The notes: generated by a model not told the origin, from the sequence alone. A stretch of DNA of 36,332 bases from MGNI01 sp964353875 (GCA_964353875.1 CAYGXU010000021.1:1-36332), one strand, 5' to 3'. Counted from the first letter of the stretch, positions 26,483-36,002 are shown. Made by a program: numbers and translations.

Positions 26483-26714
26483 CTACTCACTCCCCCAAAG
26501 ATTGCCCGGGCCATTCTTTCTATCACATGCAATTTGACCTCAATCCAGCCAAAGGTCTCGTTTTTTTCAGATCAGGTCATGCACCTGCGGTTATTCATCC
26601 TGGGGAATAAAATCCCATATTCTCTTACAAGAAACGGCAGGAAATTCTCTCATAAGCAAGAAAAGGGAAATGCATTAAGCGATGTTCTCGTTGCGGGGTA
26701 GTCCACGCCAGCAA

Positions 26715-27059
26715 TTAGAGGACTAACACAACACCAAAGACAATCTCGACCGCAAGGCTGATCCAATTGGAGCGATCCGGCGCTTTATCAACGAATATGG
26801 AGACCAGGCGCACCGCGCCGATCGCCAGGTAAGCAATGCCAAGCATTTGAAATGCTGCCGGCTGCTTGAGAATGAGCGGGGCTGCACCTAACCCAATAAA
26901 ACCACCGCCCAACACGGCTCTGATCTCAGAAATTCCTCGGGGCCCAGTAGGTTGCAATCCAGTGAAACCGCGTACCGCCATAGGCCAGATGAGAGAGAAT
27001 ATCCCTGTCAGGACTGTGGCAACAGCCATAATAATTTGAACGATATCCAAGAAAGCCAT
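26715..27059 (-). CDS. DUF4345-like small membrane protein
   Basis: A 114-residue protein with four hydrophobic segments, matching the DUF4345 pattern (a Gly-rich ISEIRAVLGGGFIGLGAAPL middle and an AYLAIGAVRLVSIFVDKAP segment). The function is unknown for the whole family. AAAGGAG lies four bases before the ATG, so the start is well supported. Neighbouring genes on the same strand are spaced by 190-230 bases and probably transcribed separately. Confidence 0.8.
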   Translation of the reverse strand: MAFLDIVQIIMAVATVLTGIFSLIWPMAVRGFTGLQPTGPRGISEIRAVLGGGFIGLGAAPLILKQPAAFQMLGIAYLAIGAVRLVSIFVDKAPDRSNWISLAVEIVFGVVLVL

Positions 27060-27252
27060 GATACTCCTTTCATCCCATACCCCTGGGAGTGATAATGAGG
27101 TAAATCATATCAGAAAAGTGAGACTTGGTCATCGTGAACTGACTATTAAATAAACGAAGTGGAAAATTGCACAGAATTTCTCAGGAGACCCAATTATTTC
27201 ACGCCCAGTGATGAAACCTCATCGATTCTAAACCCCCGTCCAATAACCCATC

Positions 27253-27675
27253 TCATCCTCTTAGCTTCGAGAGCAACGCTCCTGAGCCACCATGGAGTTC
27301 AGGCACATCATCTGGAAATACCACCCAGAATAATTCAAACTCGATTGGCGCGTCGGTCCCATCGGAGGGGAATTGCTCGTAATGCTGCCATCGATCCAGC
27401 CACGATCCAGAATGTTGAAGATGATAGGAGTGCCGCCTCTGCACCCCCTGACCGCCGATACTGGTCATATCAAAATCGCACGATCCCAGATAGGATTGAA
27501 TAGCCAGCCCCTCCAATCCGGTTTTCTCTGCTGATTCTCGCAGTACAGCCTCTTCCAACTTCTCGCCTTGCTCGACCGTCCCAGCCGGCGCCTGGACCCC
27601 TGCCTCCGGATGCTGGGGATGACGAAAGACCAGCAGCCGATCTCCCTGAGTGATATGGGCGACAACTTTTTCCAT
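27253..27675 (-). CDS. NUDIX hydrolase with an altered Nudix box
   Basis: A 140-residue NUDIX domain protein, a family that cleaves nucleoside diphosphates linked to another group. The Nudix box runs from Gly32 to Leu54 (GTVEQGE, then RESAEKTGL). The consensus REUXEEXGU has two adjacent metal-binding Glu; here the second is Lys51, while Glu47 and Glu50 are kept. That change may lower activity or alter metal use. The frame to 27690 would need a TTG. The ATG at 27675 is preferred, though its GAAGAA site is weak. The PQHPEAGVQAPAG segment before the box and the WVVFPDDVPEL ending are typical of small NUDIX proteins. Confidence 0.87.
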   Translation of the reverse strand: MEKVVAHITQGDRLLVFRHPQHPEAGVQAPAGTVEQGEKLEEAVLRESAEKTGLEGLAIQSYLGSCDFDMTSIGGQGVQRRHSYHLQHSGSWLDRWQHYEQFPSDGTDAPIEFELFWVVFPDDVPELHGGSGALLSKLRG

Positions 27676-27885
27676 GACGTTCTTCAGCAATCAACTTCCG
27701 CATCTAGCTCCGTGAAGCAACAATGTTCTTGGCTGTTGTTTTAGGGGCAAACCCTTGATGAAAAAGCATGATAAGCATGAGAATTTCCATGGCAGAAAAT
27801 TCAGACGCCGGAGATGGGTTCACCCACAATCGAACCTGATATGTCCTCAACCCGAAACCAGCAGTGCTTGATTATGAGGATTGAC

Positions 27886-28248
27886 TTATCGCTTTTGTAT
27901 TAAATCTCGCAACTCATCGCGCGTATCCGCCGCCTGTCCGATCGCAAAGCCCACCAGCATGCAGAAGAACACCGCCATGATCCCGATTAAATTCACCCAG
28001 GAGACTTTCACCACATAGGGCAATAGGATCAAAATGAGAAGACCAATAAACGCGCCGATGATGATGCCCTTCCATTTGTGAGGCACTTCACCGATCACCC
28101 GCTTTAAATCCAGCGGTTCTCTCGTTCGTCGATACTTATGAGCGATGCTATGCTGCAGCTTTCTATCCTTTTTCTGTGGATCGCGCGCTCCCAACTGTTG
28201 GTCGCGAATACGCTTGAAGCGATCAGCATCATTTTCGTTCCTCCCCAT
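27886..28248 (-). CDS. Small two-helix membrane protein of unknown function
   Basis: A 120-residue protein with a highly charged N-terminal half (about 1-58, rich in Arg, Lys, Asp), then two membrane helices (about 60-80 and 84-104) and a short charged tail. No family was recognised. GAGGAGGTGA just before the ATG is one of the best ribosome binding sites in the window, so the gene is real. The basic N-terminus probably faces the cytosol. It might bind nucleic acid or a cytosolic partner, but nothing shows this. Confidence 0.75.
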   Translation of the reverse strand: MGRNENDADRFKRIRDQQLGARDPQKKDRKLQHSIAHKYRRTREPLDLKRVIGEVPHKWKGIIIGAFIGLLILILLPYVVKVSWVNLIGIMAVFFCMLVGFAIGQAADTRDELRDLIQKR

Positions 28249-28324
28249 TAATCACCTCCTCTGTACGCAAGAACCTTTAATGATCAAAATATTCATAAGG
28301 CCAACGCTCTCCTGTTGATTTTGG

Positions 28325-28792
28325 TCACTCCTTGCCACTTCTCCTTTCCCAATTCCCATGATCAACCCTCATAATCATATGGGTGCTAGTTTCTTCAATC
28401 ACTTGGAAACCAAAACGTTCATAGAAAGCTCGCGCGGGATTCGCTTTTAGGCTTTGAAGTTTTATAGGAACACCCTTCTTGAAACCCTCATCCATAAGCT
28501 CTCGAAGCAGAAAACCGCCAATCCCCCGCCGCTGATATCCGGGTAGAATAGCCAGATAGGTAAGAAAGAAGTGGTCACCGCAATCCTGTATAGAAACGCA
28601 ACCCACATCTTTACCATGATATCGGATTACCTTTCGCTCCTCGGGATGAAAATGCTCCCGGAAATATTGCAATTGCCACTCCTCATCCCAGCCCCAAATC
28701 TGATCAACGTATTCCCCCAGCGTCTCACGATGCAAGCCATAGAGAAAGCTGAAATCGTCCCCACACGCCTGACGTAGTTCAAGCTCCTGCAT
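28325..28792 (-). CDS. GNAT N-acetyltransferase
   Basis: A 155-residue GNAT-fold protein. The acetyl-CoA-binding signature LPGYQRRGIGGFLL (R/Q-x-x-G-x-G) is clear, followed by the KANPARAFYERFGF helix-strand typical of the family. The length is normal. It is distinct in sequence from the RimJ/RimL-type enzyme at 25895. The ribosome binding site is weak (AAGGG about ten bases upstream). The substrate is unknown; small amines or amino-acid derivatives are common for this type. Confidence 0.88.
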   Translation of the reverse strand: MQELELRQACGDDFSFLYGLHRETLGEYVDQIWGWDEEWQLQYFREHFHPEERKVIRYHGKDVGCVSIQDCGDHFFLTYLAILPGYQRRGIGGFLLRELMDEGFKKGVPIKLQSLKANPARAFYERFGFQVIEETSTHMIMRVDHGNWERRSGKE

Positions 28793-29021
28793 TCTATAAA
28801 ACCCTTGTTTGACTAGTTTGAAAAAATCTTATCCACTTAACCCTTCAATGTCTATAATCGCTATCTCGAAAACCTTATGAATGATTTACGAGAGAATTCA
28901 TGAGTTACATATCCGTCTTCTCTTTCGCATTTAATTCTATTGTGAAATCCATAAAAATATAAATATTAGTCTATACGCATACCTGCCATTATGGCAAATG
29001 GGAGAAGCTCCTCGGTATTCG

Positions 29022-29633
29022 TCAACGCTGTAAGGCCGGAAAGTAAATCTCCAACGCTGAAAGCAGCCCATAATCGGTAAGCACATAAGGACCGCCCTAC
29101 GCATCATCCCGGTACATCCAATAATTGACCACTTCTCCATCAATTTAAATGATCAAAAAAGTACTTCGGGCATCCTGATCGCCCATTCCCCTGGCATGGC
29201 CCACATCCATTTGTCATACCCCATCGATAGTAACAACGCTGGTGTTGTGTGTGTGACCACAGATATAGGCGACCAACTCCTCTTCCCTGAGAAGATTCCA
29301 AAACCGATCGCGATGCTGCGGGAATCGATCCAGACTATCTCCCCTGTGTCGCAAACGGCCATTATCGGCGTCCGGTTGCGGGAACGCCGGTTCATGGCCA
29401 AATACAAAGAGTCGGTCACCTCGATTCTGTGCCAGGTCAGTCACCAGCCAATCATAGAGGTGATCCGTGATATCGCCTGAGGTGACATCGTCGCCATCGT
29501 CCTCACCTAAAAGATGAGATTGAAGACCCCAACCCCTCTCCACTTTACTGCAATTACGGATTCCACACCAGGGATGGATAGTCCATCGTAGGCAGGGAAT
29601 GTGAAGTCTCTCAAAAAAAGTTGATTGGTTCAA
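29022..29633 (-). pseudogene. Decayed metallophosphoesterase with three in-frame stops and a lost 5' end
   Basis: The frame read from 29633 encodes the C-terminal part of a calcineurin-like metallophosphoesterase: SHLLGEDDGDDVTSGDIT, FVFGHEPAFPQPDADNG and CGHTHNTS (the GHxH metal motif). It meets TGA at 29216-29214, but the same frame goes on with QMDVGHARGMGDQDARST, then TAA at 29147-29145, then IDGEVVNYWMYRDDA, then TAG at 29099-29097, then GGPYVLTDYGLLSA, ending at TGA 29024-29022. The expected codons are Trp, Gln and Gln, so each stop is one C-to-T or G-to-A change. The N-terminal metal motifs (DxH, GDxxD, GNHD) are absent and the first 30 or so codons do not look like the family. There is no ATG. 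Its 5' edge overlaps the stop of the deaminase gene. This is a clear pseudogene. Confidence 0.88.
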
Positions 29634-30283
29634 ACTTCTTTCGAATCCCCCAAAATAGATAGGATCTGAGCGAATACTTTTGTCGCTGAATGACCCGCCT
29701 CTCGCATCAAGGCCAAAGTTCCTGTTTCATACAAACGCCTTGCCAGAATAAAATTCTGTTTGAAGGTTGTTTCCCAGGCTTCCATGACAGCTAGCGGGCG
29801 AAGATCATAATCGTGCATCATGTATTCGATCTGCAGCACCGAGATGATTTCTTCGAACACGGCATTCTCCGGACCGATTTCCATAATATTTTTCCAGCGT
29901 AGATAAGGCGATGCACTTAGCAAATTGGTGCTTCCTGACCATGGATCACGAGAGGCGTATCGAATCTGGCGTACCCCGGTCATGCATATAGCGCCGATGC
30001 AAAGGGGGCAAGGTTCTGAAGTGGTATAGAGAATCCAATCATGTGGGTCGGCAGTTCGATAATCTACGCATAACAAGGCATTGATTTCAGCGTGCGCCAG
30101 GGGTGTTCCGTAAAGCTGATTTCGTAGCTCACAGGTCTGTTCGAAAATGCGATTGCGACCTTTGGAAAGAATCTTTCCACCATGATTGGTGAGGGCAGCT
30201 CCGATCGGGATCGACCCGGCGCAATACGCCTCCCAGGCCTGTTCAAAGCATACCTGCCAGGCAGGGGATAGTGTCTCCCACAT
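29630..30283 (-). CDS. Nucleoside/cytidine deaminase-family zinc enzyme
   Basis: A 217-residue cytosolic deaminase of the CDA/guanine deaminase fold. The zinc motif is complete: His64-Ala-Glu66 (in HAEINALL) and Pro91-Cys92-x-x-Cys95 (in SEPCPLCIGAI). The family removes an amino group from a base or nucleoside. The size and the extended C-terminal half, after the GVRQIRYASRDPW segment, are larger than a minimal tRNA adenosine deaminase, so a free base or nucleoside substrate is more likely. GAGAG four bases upstream supports the ATG. Adenosine deaminase lies about 2.4 kb upstream on the same strand, which fits purine salvage. Confidence 0.9.
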   Translation of the reverse strand: MWETLSPAWQVCFEQAWEAYCAGSIPIGAALTNHGGKILSKGRNRIFEQTCELRNQLYGTPLAHAEINALLCVDYRTADPHDWILYTTSEPCPLCIGAICMTGVRQIRYASRDPWSGSTNLLSASPYLRWKNIMEIGPENAVFEEIISVLQIEYMMHDYDLRPLAVMEAWETTFKQNFILARRLYETGTLALMREAGHSATKVFAQILSILGDSKEV

Positions 30284-30362
30284 TATTCTCTCATCTCCGT
30301 TTTAATATCCACCTTTCGACGCAACGAGCACACACTCATACTCCCTAACCATGTCACACATC

Positions 30363-32282
30363 CTATTGCGACGGTGTGCTCACACTTAAATAAAGTCGAT
30401 ATGAGTCATACTCGAAGACTTGATGCAAACCGCGGATTGTCTCATCCAGGAAAGAGCAGTTCTCACAGATCACTGCACAGGGGCTAAAATCTGAAGACGC
30501 ATAGCGCGCAGAAGCCGTTCCTTCAACAATCCACTCCACTCTCAGTGATTTGTTCGGAGCGCCCAAGAGCGCCCAAAGCGGGTATTCTGCGCTATTGCCT
30601 GAAAGCATAATCCCAACCTGCTCACAAGCGACTTCCTTAATTCTCTCTGTAATATTCTTATACGGTTCGAGTAAGTACAGCCCATTTGCAAAGTACAACT
30701 TATTCCTGGGTTCAACCAAGACACTCCCAACATAAGAACGTTCGGGTATTGGCAAAAGAGGTCTGGAATTGATACTTACCAGCCACGGCCAGCTTGCAAA
30801 CAAGAGTAACCATCCAACGGCCAATGCAATTTTCCTATGGATGAATCGCTCAAGGATAATCCCTGCCAAAGGAGCGAACAGGATAAAAAAGGGGAGGTGG
30901 TATCGACTTGCAAAAACCTGCCACTTGAAAATAAAACTAAATACCAGGAAGGTGGCTAATGTGATCGATGCATAGACGATCAATAGGGATGTGATTTTGT
31001 TGCGCTTTCCTACGACCAGCCCAATCATAATCAGGATTAGCAATGCATGCAGGAAATTACCTACCAAATCCTCATGGGTGCTGGGCTCAAATACGTGGAA
31101 CCTGCCGGCAGAGGTGGTCCGAGGATCGTTGACATCCAGGCCGATTAAATCATGTAACTTCACAACAAACAACGCGACTGCTTTATTGATGTGAGGAGAG
31201 GGCGTACCTGCATGAAGACTGGCATTACGCAAGACGTTGGAGAGCAATACCTGCGGTGTGTGGGGCTGACCTCCATGTAGGCTCAACTCGGTTGGGTCGA
31301 AGACCGAATCATAAATCGAATAATTTCGCAAAAGATATCCCGCATTAAGAATGAATACCAAAATCAAGGCAAACATCGACATAAGAAGCATGGATTTCCA
31401 GCCGACACGTTTTACAAGGAATATGGCAATCCATAAAGCGAAGGGGGCAAGATAAGCTACCGCAGTCGGCTTCGTTAACAACGCGAGGCCTACGCCAAGG
31501 CTTAGAAAAAATACTCTTAATCTCTCGCTCGGATTCTGTCGGAGTGCTATAGCTTCCGCAGCCACAGCGATGATCCAAAAGGCCACGACATAGTCATTCA
31601 TTGTGCTCGAAGCCTGGGTAATTCCCATGGGCAATGTAGCTGCAAAAGTAACCGCAAACAATTGCCCCCTCTTATTGGCGCCAAGCTCCTTAGCGATTAA
31701 TGCTACGCCAACCAGGCTGGATATCATGGCAAACCATTCTATAGCGTTGGCTAATCTATCCCCCCCCGAAAGCACATAAAAATGCAGGATCACAAACTCA
31801 GCCCATGGGGGTCGGCTGTTTTGAACTTCAATCCCCGTGGCAAATGGCGTTACAGCCTCTTCCTGCGCCCAATGCGCAACACGGCTCATGTGGTAGATCA
31901 TGGCATCCCACGTTTGCGGCGGAGCAAACCATGAGACCAGGGCAGTGAGAACAACGATCAGTACGATGCCAAAAAGCAAAGTACGGTCCGTCCAATGCTC
32001 CAGCTGAGGCCAATGAGGAATAGATATCTTTCTGTTTTTCAAGCAGCGCCAGAGAAGCCACCCACTGCCTGCCAAGAGAGATATCCCCCAGCCCAATGAC
32101 AAACCAAAAACATTAATCGCACCGAGCAGGCTTAGGGCCTCTGTCATCACAACAACAACCACTCCCCAGAGGAGCGCCGCACGCAAATAAGCCCAACGCC
32201 AACCTGCTGCTGGCCAGATATTACCCAGAACCAAGAAGAAACAAATGAATGTCACCAGCGGTAATAACGCCAACATATCCAT
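30363..32282 (-). CDS. GT39-like polytopic membrane glycosyltransferase
   Basis: A protein of about 640 residues with 11 or more membrane helices. It resembles the PMT/ArnT-like glycosyltransferase 39 group that moves a sugar or lipid-linked sugar onto protein or lipid outside the membrane. The first large loop has TWDAMIYH with Asp126, Tyr130 and His131 (the family's acidic-x-x-x-YH motif), then NSRPPWAEFVILH. The last part is an outside domain containing cysteines (CAVICENCSF). The longest frame uses a GTG at 32303. GGGAAG upstream favours ATG 32282 or 32276. No other cell-wall sugar gene is adjacent. Confidence 0.82.
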   Translation of the reverse strand: MDMLALLPLVTFICFFLVLGNIWPAAGWRWAYLRAALLWGVVVVVMTEALSLLGAINVFGLSLGWGISLLAGSGWLLWRCLKNRKISIPHWPQLEHWTDRTLLFGIVLIVVLTALVSWFAPPQTWDAMIYHMSRVAHWAQEEAVTPFATGIEVQNSRPPWAEFVILHFYVLSGGDRLANAIEWFAMISSLVGVALIAKELGANKRGQLFAVTFAATLPMGITQASSTMNDYVVAFWIIAVAAEAIALRQNPSERLRVFFLSLGVGLALLTKPTAVAYLAPFALWIAIFLVKRVGWKSMLLMSMFALILVFILNAGYLLRNYSIYDSVFDPTELSLHGGQPHTPQVLLSNVLRNASLHAGTPSPHINKAVALFVVKLHDLIGLDVNDPRTTSAGRFHVFEPSTHEDLVGNFLHALLILIMIGLVVGKRNKITSLLIVYASITLATFLVFSFIFKWQVFASRYHLPFFILFAPLAGIILERFIHRKIALAVGWLLLFASWPWLVSINSRPLLPIPERSYVGSVLVEPRNKLYFANGLYLLEPYKNITERIKEVACEQVGIMLSGNSAEYPLWALLGAPNKSLRVEWIVEGTASARYASSDFSPCAVICENCSFLDETIRGLHQVFEYDSYRLYLSVSTPSQ

Positions 32283-32702
32283 AAGCTTCCCGTTTGTATG
32301 CACATGACCTGCACTAGACCATTATGTGCAACGTTTTCCTGGTTGAGATGCCTGCCCCTGCCTGCGCGATTCCGGGTCATGCAAAGGAGATTCATTCGTG
32401 CAATCCCCAATAGAACATTGCTTGATAGTTGATTTATAAGAACATAGGCTCAAGACCCGTCTTTCCGTTGCCCACGGTAATTCAATGCGAGTAATTGGGC
32501 CGGCCATCTCCCACCTGCAGAATAAGAGGTTACCTTATATGTGCAAGAAAAGATTGAAAGCCTCATGCTTCAAGTCGAAAAAGTAAGATTCAAATTACAC
32601 CCTGCTCCTCATGAGAGCGATGATATTCCCCTCCTTATAACGGTTTATCCAATCATGGATACCGAATAGAAGGATTTACGTCTTCAATGGCTGACTTCGC
32701 TA
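32283..32702. other. Intergenic region, no gene recognised
   Basis: About 420 bases between two minus-strand genes. A 61-codon frame at 32322-32507 lacks a ribosome binding site and family pattern. No repeat or terminator with a T tract was found. Confidence 0.45.
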
Positions 32703-33695
32703 TCATTGCTTAGTCAAGATTGCCTCTTTCTCTTCTTCGGATAGGAAAGCGATCGTTAATGCATTACGTTGCGCTTGCTGGATTTGCTTTTGTGTAAGAC
32801 CCGCTGCCGGAGCAGCCACTTCATATTCATGGTGCAGATCAATGCCGCTAATACCGGGATCATCTGTGTTGATCGTCGCCAACAGCCCGTTCTCCAGGAA
32901 GATACGGATGGGATGGCTGGTGTAATTCTGTACACAACTGGTCTGCACATTACTGGTCAGGCTCGATTCGATCCCGATCTGGTTCTCCCTCATGTATGCC
33001 ATGAGTTGCGGATCCTCCACAGCCGAGAGCGCATGACCGATGCGTGTGGCTCCCAGGATTCGGATCGCCTGCCAAATGCTCTCCGAGCCTGCCGATTCGC
33101 CCGCATGTGCAATGACCATAAGTCCAGCATCTCTTACTTTGCTAAAATGCTGATGGAAGAGCCCTGCCGGATAATTCGCCTCGTCTCCGGCCAAATCGAT
33201 CGCCACCAAGGCCTGATGATGAGCTAAAAGTGCAAATAATTCCTTCCAGCTGATCTCTGGTCCATAGGTCCGGCTCAGAATACCGATCAAGTTGACTTGA
33301 ATATCAAATTTCTCACTCGCCTCAGCCACGCCATCGATCACCGCCTCCACCACTCCCTGCGGATTCAGCCCATGGGATTCAGCCATAAACCATGGACTGA
33401 AACGAAGCTCGATGTAATCAATGCCTTCTTTGAACGCCTCTTCCACATTCTCATAGGCGATGCGGCGGCAGGCGGGATAATTCACCATGACCTGCGTAAA
33501 CCATTTCATCTTCTCGATAAACGCCATCACGCCTACCTGTGGTTGCATCACTTGAATATGAGGGCGCAAGCTTTCCAAATCCCAGGCAGGAAGAGGCAAG
33601 TTGTATTGACGTCCCAAATCCAGGACGGTTTCCAGGCGAAGATTCCCATCCAGGTGGCGATGCAAGTCAATCAATGGCAGATTGGGATCAATCAT
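32703..33695 (-). CDS. add: Adenosine deaminase
   Basis: A 330-residue zinc enzyme that converts adenosine (and deoxyadenosine) to inosine in purine salvage. The zinc and catalytic residues are all visible: His12 and His14 in LIDLHRHLDGN, His197 with Glu200 in AHAGES, the GHALSAVEDPQL helix, and Asp278-Asp279 in TDDPGISG. Family length is 330-350, so it is complete. AAGGAG ten bases and AGAGGG one base before the ATG make the start sound. The closest relatives are bacterial adenosine deaminases; an adenine or 6-aminodeoxyfutalosine deaminase cannot be fully excluded by reading alone. Confidence 0.93.
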   Translation of the reverse strand: MIDPNLPLIDLHRHLDGNLRLETVLDLGRQYNLPLPAWDLESLRPHIQVMQPQVGVMAFIEKMKWFTQVMVNYPACRRIAYENVEEAFKEGIDYIELRFSPWFMAESHGLNPQGVVEAVIDGVAEASEKFDIQVNLIGILSRTYGPEISWKELFALLAHHQALVAIDLAGDEANYPAGLFHQHFSKVRDAGLMVIAHAGESAGSESIWQAIRILGATRIGHALSAVEDPQLMAYMRENQIGIESSLTSNVQTSCVQNYTSHPIRIFLENGLLATINTDDPGISGIDLHHEYEVAAPAAGLTQKQIQQAQRNALTIAFLSEEEKEAILTKQ

Positions 33696-33963
33696 TCCCT
33701 CTGCATCTCCTTCTTCTATGGATGTTCGACAAAACGTTTTTAAAGTAGATTGAACCGCCCGACCAAATCAATCCGAAGCCGTCTCAGATAAGTTTACTTT
33801 TTTTATCGAAAAGTCCCAAACGTACTTTTATGGATAAAACCAGTAGAGATGCCTGCTTTAACTGAAACAGAGCCATGGATCAGTGACAATCAGGCAACAT
33901 GGCGCAAATTCGGGATTGCAGATCAAATATCACTCTGCCAAGTGCACTTGTCTGTAAAGAAGA

Positions 33964-35313
33964 CTACGCTGGTAGCTCGATGATGAATTTCATCCCTTCG
34001 CCAGGACCGCTCTCAGCAGATATTTTTCCACCATGCTGCTCGACGATCGACTTCGCAATGGCTAACCCCAATCCTGAACCCCCTTTGTCTCGTTGACGGG
34101 ACTTATCCACGCGGTAGAAGCGATGGAAGAGCCGCGGAATCTCCTCTGCTGCGACACCGGGCCCATTGTCCTGAACAGATAAGCGGACGCCATTTTCTAT
34201 CATCTCTGCCGAAAGGACAATCCGGCCGCCCGCAGGTGTGTAGCGAAGGGCGTTATTTAACAGGTTCCCGAGCACCTGAGCCATCCGATCCGGGTCGGCG
34301 TTAATCTCGGGAATGTTCGGAGCGGCAATCACCTCAAGGGTAATGTCGCGCTGTTGGGCACGCAGCATCTGCGCTGAAACGGCTTTCTCTAAAAGCTCAA
34401 CTGGATTTACTGGCCTGGGAATCACTTGAAGTTCACCCGTCTCCGCCAAGGAGAGTGTTCGAAGATCTTCCACCAGAGTGTTTAACCGCGATGTCTCATC
34501 CCGAATCACCCCTAGGACCTCATCGTCCGCAGGCATAACGCCGTCTCGAATCGCTTCAGTGTGTGCCAGGATCACACTTAAAGGTGTACGCAGCTCATGG
34601 GCAATATCAGCTGTCATCTGGCGGCGCAATGTCTGTGCATTTTCCAGGTCGGCATTCATTTGATTAAACGCTGCTGCCAACTCACCCAATTCATCTTGAG
34701 ACCGTACCAGGACCTTTTGCTGCAAGTCCCCTCCCGCTACTGCGCGTGATGCCTTAGTTAGCTCTTTTAATGGGCGTGTAAGCGTTTGAGCTAGAAAGAC
34801 ACCCAGGATGACTGCAATGGCTACCCCTCCCAAAGCACCCAGGACCAAGGAACGATTCATTTGGCTCAGAAAAGCCTCGCCCTCAGACGAAAGACCAAAA
34901 TCCCCGCGACCCGAGACTAACCTCCCCACTTCGCGCCCGTCTACCTCAATTAGATAACCGCTCTCAATGACCCCCTGAGCAACAACTTCACCAATCTTGT
35001 ATCCTTGCCCTGGGACAACTACGCGCCCATCATGATCCACCACCAAAGCTGAGCCGCCAGCTTTATTTGCGCCGCGCATGGCGCCATGGCCTTTTATCGC
35101 ACCCTGCGGGATGAGCGTTTCAACACCTTGCCAACTACCCATGGTTTCGTAGTAATCCGTTAATTGCGTAATTAAACCATCCCGCATCTGTGAAAACATA
35201 AAATTGCCGAACTGGTCGGTGGTCGTACGTCCAGCAAAGAAGGCAGTCAAAGCCGTCCCCAATAAGGCGACGACCATGAAAGCAAGTACTAGTTTAACCG
35301 TCAATGAGCGCAT
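33964..35313 (-). CDS. HAMP-domain sensor histidine kinase
   Basis: A 449-residue membrane sensor kinase. One membrane helix near 5-27 and another near 155-177 enclose an outside sensor domain of about 125 residues. A HAMP linker follows (about 178-230), then HisKA with the phosphorylated His239 in ADIAHELRTPLSV, and an ATP-binding domain with the N box (LLNNALRYTPAGG), G1 (DNGPGVAAEE) and G2 (GGSGLGLAIAKSIVEQHGG). All catalytic motifs are intact. The frame reaches a GTG at 35322 that overlaps the response regulator's stop; ATG 35313, with GGGAG eight bases upstream, is preferred. It is co-transcribed with, and is surely the partner of, the upstream regulator. The stimulus is unknown. Confidence 0.93.
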   Translation of the reverse strand: MRSLTVKLVLAFMVVALLGTALTAFFAGRTTTDQFGNFMFSQMRDGLITQLTDYYETMGSWQGVETLIPQGAIKGHGAMRGANKAGGSALVVDHDGRVVVPGQGYKIGEVVAQGVIESGYLIEVDGREVGRLVSGRGDFGLSSEGEAFLSQMNRSLVLGALGGVAIAVILGVFLAQTLTRPLKELTKASRAVAGGDLQQKVLVRSQDELGELAAAFNQMNADLENAQTLRRQMTADIAHELRTPLSVILAHTEAIRDGVMPADDEVLGVIRDETSRLNTLVEDLRTLSLAETGELQVIPRPVNPVELLEKAVSAQMLRAQQRDITLEVIAAPNIPEINADPDRMAQVLGNLLNNALRYTPAGGRIVLSAEMIENGVRLSVQDNGPGVAAEEIPRLFHRFYRVDKSRQRDKGGSGLGLAIAKSIVEQHGGKISAESGPGEGMKFIIELPA

Positions 35314-35318
35314 CACAT

Positions 35319-36002
35319 TCACTCCCGAGCGAAACGATATCCAACTCCATAGACCGTCTCAATATAGCATGGTGAACCTGGGTCAGGCTCGATCTTGGAT
35401 CGCAAATTCTTAATATGCGCGTCAATGGTTCGCTCGTAGCCCTCATATGCCGTCCCTTGGATATGATCGAGTAACTCCAGGCGTGAGAAAGCTCTCCCAG
35501 GATACGATATCAGAGTTGCCAAGAGATCGAACTCGGAAGGCGTTAGGTCAACAAACTGCTCCCCAACTTTGACAAAATGGCTCTCCCGATCCAGGGTAAT
35601 ATCACCGACACGAAATACCTTCCCTGCCGGCTCTGCTTTTCCGGCTCGTCGCAGAACGGCACGCGCCCGTGCGACGAGCTCGCGGGGTTTGAAGGGTTTT
35701 GTAATGTAATCATCGGCACCTAACTCCAGACCAATGACTTTATCCTCGTCACTCACCCGAGCCGTAAGCATGATGATCGGCGTCTCGCGGTCCTTCCGAT
35801 GTAGGCGTATAAATTCATAGCCGTCCATCTCCGGCATCATAATGTCCAACACTATCAGGTCGGGTTTTTCTTCACGGGCCTTATAGAGCGCCTCGCGACC
35901 ATTGGAGGCGGTTAATACGCGGAAACCTTCCTGCTCAAGATAAGCCTTAACAACAGAGACTAAACGTTGCTCATCGTCAACAACCAGAATCGTTTTTGAC
36001 AT
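35319..36002 (-). CDS. OmpR/PhoB-family response regulator
   Basis: A 227-residue two-domain regulator. The receiver has the acidic pocket Asp9-Asp10, phospho-acceptor Asp53 (in LDIMMPEMDGY), and the TAR and ITKPFKP loops with the conserved Lys near 102. The C-terminal domain (about 130-225) is the OmpR winged helix, ending GVGYRFARE. GAGGA four to five bases before the ATG supports the start. Its stop lies a few bases from the kinase start, so the two form one operon with the regulator first. An 11-base-phased repeat about 100 bases upstream may be its own binding site. Confidence 0.95.
   Translation of the reverse strand: MSKTILVVDDEQRLVSVVKAYLEQEGFRVLTASNGREALYKAREEKPDLIVLDIMMPEMDGYEFIRLHRKDRETPIIMLTARVSDEDKVIGLELGADDYITKPFKPRELVARARAVLRRAGKAEPAGKVFRVGDITLDRESHFVKVGEQFVDLTPSEFDLLATLISYPGRAFSRLELLDHIQGTAYEGYERTIDAHIKNLRSKIEPDPGSPCYIETVYGVGYRFARE

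Noticed and set aside
29022..29633. Stop-codon readthrough or alternative code in the metallophosphoesterase frame
   Set aside because: Three different stop codons occur within 120 bases, the 5' half is missing, and other genes in the window use the same stops normally. A pseudogene explains it better.
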